This document shows positions 1-6,381 of a stretch of DNA of 11,452 nt, piece after piece (the stretch's first letter is position 1; each line of letters starts with the position of its first letter). The translations under genes and the position numbers were made by a program. Origin of the DNA: an uncultured Cytophagaceae bacterium (GTDB lineage Bacteria; Bacteroidota; Bacteroidia; Cytophagales; Spirosomataceae); contig CAILUB010000239.1 in NCBI GenBank assembly GCA_903837305.1, forward strand, positions 1 to 11,452, given 5' to 3'. The notes below the pieces were generated by a model that was not told the DNA's origin, made no database searches, and worked only from the letters and a program-made list of their open reading frames with translations.

Positions 1-43
1 TGGCATCTTTGATACCATGTTCGATAGTTAATTTTAACGACAT
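1..43 (-). CDS. Partial N-terminus of a probable GatB/YqeY-domain protein (cut by left edge)
   Basis: An ATG at 43-41 on the minus strand opens a frame that runs off the left edge and encodes MSLKLTIEHGIKDA. This resembles the usual opening of small YqeY-type proteins (MSLK..I...IK.A), a family related to the tail domain of the amidotransferase subunit GatB. It begins 12 nt after the stop of the GH3-like gene on the same strand, so it is probably the next gene of that operon. The assignment rests on 14 residues and the spacing, so family identity is tentative, although the presence of a gene start here is fairly likely. Confidence 0.5.
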   Translation of the reverse strand, partial: MSLKLTIEHGIKDA

Positions 44-55
44 AGCTTGTTTTGA

Positions 56-1570
56 TTAAAAATGAGCCTTGACTCCTTCTAAAAATTCCCGGTGGTTACT
101 TAACCTCGGAACTTTATGCTGGCCGCCCAATTTCCCTCGTTCCCGCATCCAGTTGTGGAAAGTTCCGGCTGGGGCGATATGGACCAAAGGAGGGCCAAGC
201 ACTAAATCATAAGACCTTTTCGCATCGTAATCCGAGTTTTGCTCGCGAAGCGTTTGGTCTAAAATCTGTGCAAAGGTACGAAAATCTTTTGGGGCTTTTG
301 AAAATTCAATCACCCATTCGTGGTGACCGTTTTTGCCCTCGTTCATAAAGGCCGGAGCCGCCGTATAATCCTTAATCTCTGCCTGGGTCGCGGCGCAAGC
401 GCGCGCGACGGCTGTCTCCGCATTCTCGATAATCAACTCTTCCCCGAAGGCATTAATAAAATGCTTCGTTCTTCCCGAAATCTTAATCCGATACGGACTC
501 ACCGACGTGAATTTCACGGTATCCCCGATCTTGTAGCGCCACAAACCCGCGTTCGTCGAAATGACCATCGCATAATTCACGCCTACTTCCACCTGGCTTA
601 AAGAAACAATGGTGTTGGCCTCTTCCCCCTCATCGTTCATGGGAATGAACTCATAGAAAATACCGTAATCGAGCATGAGGAGCATCTCATCGGGTTTGGA
701 CAGATCATCCTGAATACCAAAGAACCCTTCAGACGCATTATAAATCTCTAAAAATCCGACCTGCGAAGACGGAAAAATCTGGTTCTTAAACAACTCGCGG
801 TAGGGCCCAAAAGCCACCGCCCCGTGAATCATAAATTCGAAATTCTCCCACACCTCTAAAATCGACTTCTTCCCGGTAATCTCTAATATCTTCTCAATCA
901 ACACAAGCGTCCAAGTAGGCACTCCCAAAATACTCGTTACATTCTCCTTCGAGGTCTCGATCGCCATCTTCTCGATTTTCTGGTCCCAATCTCCCATCAG
1001 CGCCACGTCCAGCGAAGGCGTGCGAATTATTTGTGCCCATATAGGTAGATTCTTCATCACCACCGCCGACACATCGCCCATCAGCATACTCGAATTCACC
1101 GGACTTTCAGATAAACTCCCCCCGATGGAAAGACCCTTGCCTTCGAACACTTTGGTATCCGGTTTATTCGCCGCCAACAAGGTGATCATATCTTTCCCGC
1201 CCATCATGTGGCATTCCTCGAGCGCTTCCTTCGAAACAGGAATAAATTTGCTGCGCGCATTAGTGGTTCCAGAGGACTTCGAAAACCAGTTAATTGGCGT
1301 ATCCCAAAGAATATTCTGTTCCCCTTGCATCATCCGATCGATGTACGGAAAGATCTCCTCGTAGGTGGAAATAGGGACTTGCTGCTTGAATTTCTCGTAG
1401 TTGCTTATGTCGGCATAGCCGTGTTTCGCACCCCACTCGGTGGGGCGACCATGTGATAAAAGACCCTGAAGCATCTGCTCTTGTAGTTCCAAAGGTCGAT
1501 CATACATCGCCTCTATCCGCGGCATTCTCCGCTTCATAAACCACAACAAAGTCTCATTAAACAAGGACAT
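56..1570 (-). CDS. GH3 auxin-responsive-promoter-family protein (acyl-adenylate-forming amide synthetase-like)
   Basis: This 504-residue protein belongs to the GH3 branch of the adenylate-forming superfamily. Plant members conjugate amino acids to jasmonate or auxin; the substrate of the bacterial members is generally unknown. The three nucleotide-binding motifs are visible: SSGTT at residues 99-103, YNASEG at 277-282 and YKIGD at 346-350, followed by ISGR at 364-367 and the small C-terminal domain. The length is normal for bacterial GH3 proteins, and there is no signal peptide or membrane segment, so it should be cytosolic. The ATG at 1570-1568 lies 2 nt after the stop of the upstream phosphodiesterase gene, which implies co-transcription. 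The family call is firm. A role in acyl or phospholipid metabolism, suggested by the phosphodiesterase neighbour, is only inference. Confidence 0.93.
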   Translation of the reverse strand: MSLFNETLLWFMKRRMPRIEAMYDRPLELQEQMLQGLLSHGRPTEWGAKHGYADISNYEKFKQQVPISTYEEIFPYIDRMMQGEQNILWDTPINWFSKSSGTTNARSKFIPVSKEALEECHMMGGKDMITLLAANKPDTKVFEGKGLSIGGSLSESPVNSSMLMGDVSAVVMKNLPIWAQIIRTPSLDVALMGDWDQKIEKMAIETSKENVTSILGVPTWTLVLIEKILEITGKKSILEVWENFEFMIHGAVAFGPYRELFKNQIFPSSQVGFLEIYNASEGFFGIQDDLSKPDEMLLMLDYGIFYEFIPMNDEGEEANTIVSLSQVEVGVNYAMVISTNAGLWRYKIGDTVKFTSVSPYRIKISGRTKHFINAFGEELIIENAETAVARACAATQAEIKDYTAAPAFMNEGKNGHHEWVIEFSKAPKDFRTFAQILDQTLREQNSDYDAKRSYDLVLGPPLVHIAPAGTFHNWMRERGKLGGQHKVPRLSNHREFLEGVKAHF

Positions 1571-1572
1571 GT

Positions 1573-2433
1573 TTAGGGCTTTAGGAATTGAGGTGCACGA
1601 TTAGGGTAATCGGTAATGATGCCGTCTACCTGCCAATCGCTGAATTTCAGCATCTCTGCCGTCGTATTGATGGTCCAAGGAATGACTTGCATTCCGCGCG
1701 CGTGACAAAAATCAATCTGCTCTTTCGTTAAAAACCGGTACGAAGAACTAAATATCTCCGGTGTAAAACCTAAGGCCGAAAGCATCTGCTCTGGTGTCTC
1801 TTTCTCCACTAAAGCGGAAATGCGTCCTTGGTGAATCGCCGTTTTCCAGTATTGCAAAACCGCGAAATCAAAACTCTGTAAAATCAGCGAGGACGGCGAA
1901 ATATGAGTAGAAATCACAGACCAAACCCGATCTGCAAATTCCTTCACCGTCGCCGGCTGGGAAATTCCATATTCCGAAGGTTCGGACTTGATCTCGATAT
2001 TGTAATAAATAGTTCGACCCGATTTACGCGCAAAGGCTTCTCCTAAAGCTAAGACCTCTGAAAGCAAAGGTTTGTAAGTCGCTACACGCGCTTGCTCTGG
2101 GAAGAGCTTGTTTCCGCGAGAGCCTACGTCGAACGATTTGATTTCAGCATAGGGCTTTTGAAATAAGTTAACGGATGCATTTGTCACGGGCGAACCATCC
2201 GGAAACGACGCATACAAAGGATTCATATAGGGTTCATGCGAGACCACTACTTGTCCATCTGCAGACAGGCAAACATCCATTTCGAGGACTGTCACTCCCA
2301 TCTCTAGTGCGTGTTGAAAAGCGGGTAAAGAGTTCTCAGGAAACAAGCCCCTACAACCACGATGTCCCTGAATAACAGGCGATTGCCCCATTGAAATTAG
2401 ATTAATAAACAATAATAAGAAAAGAAGTCTCAT
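1573..2433 (-). CDS. Exported glycerophosphodiester phosphodiesterase family protein
   Basis: This 286-residue protein is of the GDPD family, TIM-barrel enzymes that cleave glycerophosphodiesters to glycerol-3-phosphate and an alcohol. Catalytic and metal-site motifs are in the expected order: H24-R25 (in GHRG), E33-N34 (PEN), E51 and D53 (LEMDV), and H66 (SHEP). The E in HEP replaces the D of the commoner HD pair. The C-terminal part has the usual IPWTIN and DGIITDYP motifs at about 255-280. A short hydrophobic leader (residues 1-16, ending near SMGQ) suggests export to the periplasm. The start ATG overlaps the stop of the DUF4296 gene as ATGA, indicating translational coupling, and the GH3 gene follows after 2 nt. 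The family is certain; the exact substrate is not. Confidence 0.94.
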   Translation of the reverse strand: MRLLFLLLFINLISMGQSPVIQGHRGCRGLFPENSLPAFQHALEMGVTVLEMDVCLSADGQVVVSHEPYMNPLYASFPDGSPVTNASVNLFQKPYAEIKSFDVGSRGNKLFPEQARVATYKPLLSEVLALGEAFARKSGRTIYYNIEIKSEPSEYGISQPATVKEFADRVWSVISTHISPSSLILQSFDFAVLQYWKTAIHQGRISALVEKETPEQMLSALGFTPEIFSSSYRFLTKEQIDFCHARGMQVIPWTINTTAEMLKFSDWQVDGIITDYPNRAPQFLKP

Positions 2434-2786
2434 GGTCGTTTAGCCGCTGCTTTTTTTCCACGCTCTTCAATAATTTCATTCACACGGGTATATAATTTGA
2501 TATAAGCGGCTGGATCTTTCACGTAATAACCTAGGCTTTTTGAAACCATAGCTGAATCCAGACCTCGTTTTTTTAGTGATTGACTCGAAATCTCATGGAA
2601 AAGAACTAAGGCAGTATCGGTATTACCTAAGCTCATGTTTTGTACGATCGCTTCATCGATGTGAATATCTGCCAAAACCTGTGCCATCTTCTCTTGTTCT
2701 AATCGGTTGCCCACCGATTCTTCCGTGCATGCATTAAAAGCAAATACTCCCAGTGCCAAGAAAAGCAATAAATAGACCTTTTTCAT
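2430..2786 (-). CDS. DUF4296 domain-containing lipoprotein
   Basis: This 118-residue protein starts with a lipoprotein signal: two lysines, a hydrophobic core and a lipobox ending FNAC, with Cys20 as the predicted lipidation site. The remainder matches the Bacteroidota-restricted DUF4296 pattern: an EKMAQVLADIHIDEA segment at about 32-46, a KKRGLDSAMVSKSLGYY segment at about 72-88, and a helical end. The tail is lysine- and arginine-rich (GKKAAAKRP). The function of DUF4296 is unknown. It is the first gene of the minus-strand operon, and its stop overlaps the start of the phosphodiesterase gene by four bases (ATGA). No other ATG nearby would keep the lipobox, so the start is well supported. 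Confidence 0.88.
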   Translation of the reverse strand: MKKVYLLLFLALGVFAFNACTEESVGNRLEQEKMAQVLADIHIDEAIVQNMSLGNTDTALVLFHEISSQSLKKRGLDSAMVSKSLGYYVKDPAAYIKLYTRVNEIIEERGKKAAAKRP

Positions 2787-2870
2787 CTTGTAAATATACC
2801 CGTAAATTAGAAAGCTTTTAGCTCATTTCATTCAGATTGGGTAAAAAATAGGTAATTTAGTCTCGTGGAT
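2787..2870. promoter_or_regulatory. Divergent intergenic promoter region
   Basis: This is the only intergenic gap between opposing transcription units, so promoters for both the DUF4296 and DUF58 operons should lie in it or just inside the genes. The region is AT-rich. On the minus strand it carries two ATTTAC direct repeats 12 nt apart (at 2802-2807 and 2790-2795), each part of a TAnnTTTA sequence close to the Bacteroidota -7 element TAnnTTTG. On the plus strand TAATTTAG (2853-2860) is a one-mismatch version with TTG at 2837-2839, but the 13-nt gap is shorter than usual. The palindrome AAAGCTTT lies near 2813-2818. No element is a full match, so exact promoters are not called. Confidence 0.4.
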
Positions 2871-3737
2871 ATGGATATTAAAGCCTTCCTGACCCATGTT
2901 GTTCAGCTGGAAATTCGCATTAGAAAAGCGATTAACACGCAAATGCATGGAAATTTCTCCTCCGTCTTTAAGGGATCGGGCTTAGAGTTTAGTGACCTAC
3001 GCCAGTACCATTACGGGGACGACGTTCGACACATTGACTGGAATACCTCTTCAAAGGGCCACGGGACATTTGTAAAACTCTTCAAAGAGGAAAAAGAACA
3101 AACCGTTTTCTTCCTCATCGACGTCAGTGCCTCCGGTACCGTAGGCAGACGCGGAAATAGCAAAATCAAAACTATAAAAGAAGTAGCTGGGGTGCTTGCC
3201 TTTGCTGCGATTCAAGAGGCAAGTCATTTAGGCTTCGTCTGCTTTAGCGATAAAAATGAAAAGTACATGCCCCCTGCCATGGGTAAAAAGCATGGATACA
3301 AGGTGATTTCAGAGCTTTTTAGAGTGGAAGCGGAGAATTCAGCAACTGATTTAAAGGCGGGCTTAACCTTTGCCTTACAGACTTTAAAACGTAAAAGTCT
3401 TTTGTTTGTCCTGTCTGATTTTATCGACGAAGGATATGAAGATTTATTACGTGCTGCATCTTTGAAACACGATTTAGTGGTCTTGCATACCCTTGATCAA
3501 CAAGAAATTCAATTGCCTTCTATGGGGATTATTCCCATCTATGATCAGGAACGTAAGCGGACGACTTGGGTAAATACCTCCACGCGAGGATTCAAGAATT
3601 TACTCCAGCAGCAGGTCAAAAACCGAGGAGTAGATTTAAAAGAAATGTGTAAAAAATGGCACGCAGATTACGTTGAATTGCGTTCGGGCGAGGATTTTGT
3701 TCCGGCATTGGTCAAACTTTTTAATGCCAGACGCTAA
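2871..3737 (+). CDS. DUF58 domain-containing protein (Bat-cluster type, vWA-like)
   Basis: This 288-residue protein (290 if the GTG at 2865 is used) has the DUF58 signature GDDVRHIDWN at residues 49-58. It is followed by a von Willebrand A-like core with a DVSAS metal-site motif (D84, S86, S88), a T159-D160 segment and SDF at 182-184. DUF58 proteins usually accompany MoxR ATPases and BatA/B vWA proteins and are thought to act in assembly or envelope-stress complexes; the exact role is unsettled. No membrane segment is seen. I prefer the ATG start because homologs typically begin with a short M-D-x-K sequence, but GTG cannot be excluded. The stop overlaps the next ATG in TAATG, so the two are translationally coupled. 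No MoxR gene precedes it; the upstream gene runs the other way. Confidence 0.88.
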   Translation: MDIKAFLTHVVQLEIRIRKAINTQMHGNFSSVFKGSGLEFSDLRQYHYGDDVRHIDWNTSSKGHGTFVKLFKEEKEQTVFFLIDVSASGTVGRRGNSKIKTIKEVAGVLAFAAIQEASHLGFVCFSDKNEKYMPPAMGKKHGYKVISELFRVEAENSATDLKAGLTFALQTLKRKSLLFVLSDFIDEGYEDLLRAASLKHDLVVLHTLDQQEIQLPSMGIIPIYDQERKRTTWVNTSTRGFKNLLQQQVKNRGVDLKEMCKKWHADYVELRSGEDFVPALVKLFNARR

Positions 3738-4591
3738 TGCAAGAGACGCCATTCATTATTAAGGGAAAGTTTCAGGAAGATTCGGTGGTGATCGGACAAC
3801 CGATTCACTATTCTTTGTATGTGCGTCATCCGAAAGGACAAGAAGTATTTTTTCCGAATGCGAACCAGAATTTTGGAGCATTTGAGACGTTCAAACGCGA
3901 GTTTTTTGCCACCAAGACGACTGCCTCTGGTTCTTTAGATTCGGCCGTTTATACGTTGCGGTTGTTTAATTTAGCTCCGGTCCAAAAACTGCAAATCCCC
4001 ATTTACCTTTTGCAGGAACCAGATTGCACCATTATTTATCCCGTGGTGGATAGCGTTCACTTGAAACGCTTATTGCCACATCCGGAACAAATTGATTTGG
4101 ATTCATTGTACCAAAGCATCCCCATCAAGCCCCTGAGCCCTAAAACAGATCTTAAAAACGTTTTTGCGGCAGGAATTAGTTTACTGATTTTGGCGGGATT
4201 AATCTACTGGATTTTTGGAAAAGCCATCACCAAACTCTTCAAACGCTACTTATTGTGGCGCCGTCACCGCGAATTTAGACGTACGTTTCAACGATATGCA
4301 CGACAAGTTGCCGGAACACCCGTGGGTTTACTCAATTTAGAGAAAGCCTTTTCGGCATGGAAAAAATATATCGAGGAATTAACGAAATTGCCATTTACCA
4401 CATTTACCTCAAAAGAAATGCTCGATAATTTAGCGGATGAAGCCATGGAAAAGGTATTGAATGAGATGGATTCGGCGATTTATGGCGGTAATTTTTCTAA
4501 TAATACAACGGAATCCGTTCAATATTTAGACGCATTGGCGGCAAATTTATACGAAGTAGAACAAGAGAAGATCCAGAACAATGAAGTTTAA
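3737..4591 (+). CDS. Single-pass membrane protein of the Bat cluster with BatD-like N-terminal domain
   Basis: This 284-residue protein of uncharacterised family lies between the DUF58 and BatA-like genes, the usual place of a membrane-anchored partner protein. Residues 1-140 are beta-rich and resemble BatD-type domains (IIKGKFQEDSVVIGQPIHY near 7-25). One membrane segment lies at about 144-163, followed by a very basic stretch (KLFKRYLLWRRHREFRR) and a helical C-terminal domain of about 120 residues. The positive-inside rule puts the C-terminus in the cytosol and the N-terminal domain outside. There is no signal peptide, and none can be added because an in-frame stop at 3722-3724 lies just upstream of the ATG. 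The start overlaps the DUF58 stop by one base, and the end overlaps the BatA-like gene by 11 nt. Existence is well supported; function is not known. Confidence 0.8.
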   Translation: MQETPFIIKGKFQEDSVVIGQPIHYSLYVRHPKGQEVFFPNANQNFGAFETFKREFFATKTTASGSLDSAVYTLRLFNLAPVQKLQIPIYLLQEPDCTIIYPVVDSVHLKRLLPHPEQIDLDSLYQSIPIKPLSPKTDLKNVFAAGISLLILAGLIYWIFGKAITKLFKRYLLWRRHREFRRTFQRYARQVAGTPVGLLNLEKAFSAWKKYIEELTKLPFTTFTSKEMLDNLADEAMEKVLNEMDSAIYGGNFSNNTTESVQYLDALAANLYEVEQEKIQNNEV

Positions 4592-5573
4592 TCCGCTCTA
4601 TTCTTGGCAACAAATTCAAGCTTTCTTCACTTTTGAGTGGGAGAATAGCTTGTTTTTATATGGCTTAATTTGGCCTGTCATTGTCTATTTCATCAAGTAT
4701 TTACGTCAACGGGGAAACAAACCACGACTAGAATTATCCCTTTCTGTTCCCTTGCACCAAAACCGGATTTCGCTCTTTTTGAGTTATGTCCCCATGGTCA
4801 TACAGGTCCTGTGCATCTCATCCGTCATCATCGTGGCGGCAGGTCCCTACCGTGTGATCAAGCACCAGAAAAAGCAAGTAGAAGGTATTGACATCGCACT
4901 GGCTTTGGACATCTCCTCTTCCATGCAGACGCGTGATATTAGCCCTAGTCGCTTAGAGACGGCTAAAACGATGGGCAAGGAATTCATCCGCCAACGGAGC
5001 CACGATCCCATTTCATTAATCGCCTTCGCGGGTGCTCCTTATTTAGCGAGCCCAATCACAACAGACACCGCCTATTTATTGCATCAATTACAGCAGTTGC
5101 AAACGAATCAAATCGTGGAAGAGGGAACAGCTTTAGGCGATGCCTTAGGGATGTGTATCAACCAAATCCGTGACTCCGAAAACCCGAAGAAAATCAGTAT
5201 CCTGATTTCTGATGGAAACAACACAGCCGGAAATCTTGACCCGGTTACCTCCGCGGAACTTGCGAAGAATTTTAACATTAAAGTATATACCATCGCCGTA
5301 GGAAGCCTTCAGCCGAGTGCTGACCCCGTGGACGAAAGTACCCTGCGCGAAATCGCAACGATAACCAAAGGGAAATTTTTCCGAGCGACAAATGGCCAGG
5401 CTTTGCAACAGATTTTCCAAGAAATTGACAAAATGGAGGCCTCGGTGATCAAAACGGTTACCTGGGAAGAACACATCTCCCTCTCTTACTTATTCGCTGA
5501 AATTGCGCTCGTCCTGTTTTTCATTGGATTGTGGGTACGTTTCAGCTGGATAGGCAACTCTTTAGAAGATTAA
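4581..5573 (+). CDS. BatA-like von Willebrand factor A domain membrane protein
   Basis: This 330-residue protein is of the BatA type. It has two N-terminal membrane segments (about 24-40 and 71-88), a vWA domain facing the periplasm, and a C-terminal membrane segment (about 302-318). The metal-ion-dependent adhesion site is intact: DISSS at 110-114 (D110, S112, S114), T183 in EGTALGDAL, and D211 in ISDGNN. Length and topology are typical for BatA, named after Bacteroides aerotolerance genes; such proteins are thought to form envelope complexes with MoxR ATPases. The ATG lies inside the end of the preceding gene (11-nt overlap), and ispE follows after 1 nt. No BatB, BatC or BatD follows, so the protein may work only with the two upstream gene products or with partners encoded elsewhere. 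Confidence 0.9.
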   Translation: MKFNPLYSWQQIQAFFTFEWENSLFLYGLIWPVIVYFIKYLRQRGNKPRLELSLSVPLHQNRISLFLSYVPMVIQVLCISSVIIVAAGPYRVIKHQKKQVEGIDIALALDISSSMQTRDISPSRLETAKTMGKEFIRQRSHDPISLIAFAGAPYLASPITTDTAYLLHQLQQLQTNQIVEEGTALGDALGMCINQIRDSENPKKISILISDGNNTAGNLDPVTSAELAKNFNIKVYTIAVGSLQPSADPVDESTLREIATITKGKFFRATNGQALQQIFQEIDKMEASVIKTVTWEEHISLSYLFAEIALVLFFIGLWVRFSWIGNSLED

Positions 5574-5574
5574 T

Positions 5575-6381
5575 ATGGTTTTATTTCCACACGCGAAGAT
5601 TAATATTGGCTTGTACATCACGAAGAAGCGCAAGGATGGATTTCATGATTTAGAGACGTGTTTCTTTCCAGTGCCATGGACGGATGTGTTGGAGATCACG
5701 ATAGCGGAAGAGGAATTCACCTTCAGCTCCTCTGGCTTAGACATCGCAGGCGCTATCGAAGATAACCTGTGTTACAAGGCTTATGAGCTACTTCGCACGG
5801 ATCATAAAATGCCGCCCGTGCACATTCATCTGCACAAAATTATCCCGATGGGAGCAGGTTTAGGCGGCGGATCGTCTGACGCGGCATTTACCTTGATGGG
5901 TTTGAGAGACTTGTTTCAGTTACCATTAACGAACGAAGATTTACAACCCTATGCAGCTAAATTAGGCAGCGACTGTGCGTTTTTCTTGTCGAATCAGGCG
6001 GCTTTTGGCAAAGGGAAAGGGGATCAACTTAGCCCGATCGAAGCGAGCCTGAAAGGGAAGTTTCTTGTGCTCTTGTATCCAGCAGTGGGCATCTCTACGG
6101 CGCAAGCCTATGCCGGAGTGACGCCAGCCAAAGCGCCGGTAGATCTACGCAAAGCCATTCTGAAGGAAGGCTGGAAAGAAGCGATTTCGAATGATTTCGA
6201 GAAAAGCATCTTCCCCCATTATCCAGTACTTGCTACCTTGAAAGAGGAGATGTATACCTTGGGCGCTAGCTACGCAGCGATGAGCGGTTCGGGGTCGACG
6301 ATTTTTGGGATATTCGATAAAAAAATCGACCCACCTGAGGGATGGGCCGATTTTACTGTTTGGAGCGGCTGGGTCGATTAA
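5575..6381 (+). CDS. ispE: 4-(cytidine 5'-diphospho)-2-C-methyl-D-erythritol kinase
   Basis: This 268-residue GHMP kinase performs the ATP-dependent phosphorylation step of the MEP isoprenoid pathway, making CDP-methylerythritol 2-phosphate in the cytosol. Visible features are the opening HAKINIGL with the substrate-site lysine K8, the glycine-rich ATP loop PMGAGLGGGSSDAA at 91-104, the catalytic aspartate D133 in KLGSDCAFFL, and the third GHMP motif MSGSGST at 236-242. The protein is slightly shorter than the E. coli enzyme but complete. The ATG lies 1 nt after the BatA-like stop, so an essential housekeeping enzyme appears to be the last gene of the Bat-type operon. The gene ends within TTAA, overlapping the stop codon of the convergent adaptor gene. 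An intrinsic terminator for the opposite strand lies inside its last 63 bases. Confidence 0.95.
   Translation: MVLFPHAKINIGLYITKKRKDGFHDLETCFFPVPWTDVLEITIAEEEFTFSSSGLDIAGAIEDNLCYKAYELLRTDHKMPPVHIHLHKIIPMGAGLGGGSSDAAFTLMGLRDLFQLPLTNEDLQPYAAKLGSDCAFFLSNQAAFGKGKGDQLSPIEASLKGKFLVLLYPAVGISTAQAYAGVTPAKAPVDLRKAILKEGWKEAISNDFEKSIFPHYPVLATLKEEMYTLGASYAAMSGSGSTIFGIFDKKIDPPEGWADFTVWSGWVD
6319..6354 (-). terminator. Intrinsic terminator of the efflux operon, inside the 3' end of ispE
   Basis: Read on the minus strand, 24 nt after the adaptor stop codon, AAAATCGGCCCA (6354-6343) pairs with TGGGTCGATTTT (6333-6322). This gives a 12-bp stem with one G-U wobble around a 9-nt loop. The distal arm runs straight into a block of seven T residues (6325-6319). 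Stem, loop size and T-run all fit a rho-independent terminator for the pump operon. On the plus strand the same stem has an A-C mismatch and only four T residues, so it should work poorly in the ispE direction. It also encodes ispE residues (about 249-260), so the sequence serves both functions. Confidence 0.65.

Noticed and set aside
2837..2860. Plus-strand promoter TTG...TAATTTAG
   Set aside because: The 13-nt gap is too short, the -7 element has a mismatch, and it would place the transcript start almost on the start codon; kept only as part of the general intergenic entry.
2865..2870. GTG at 2865 as the start of the DUF58 gene
   Set aside because: It is possible, but the ATG two codons later fits typical DUF58 N-termini better and there is no ribosome-binding sequence favouring the GTG.
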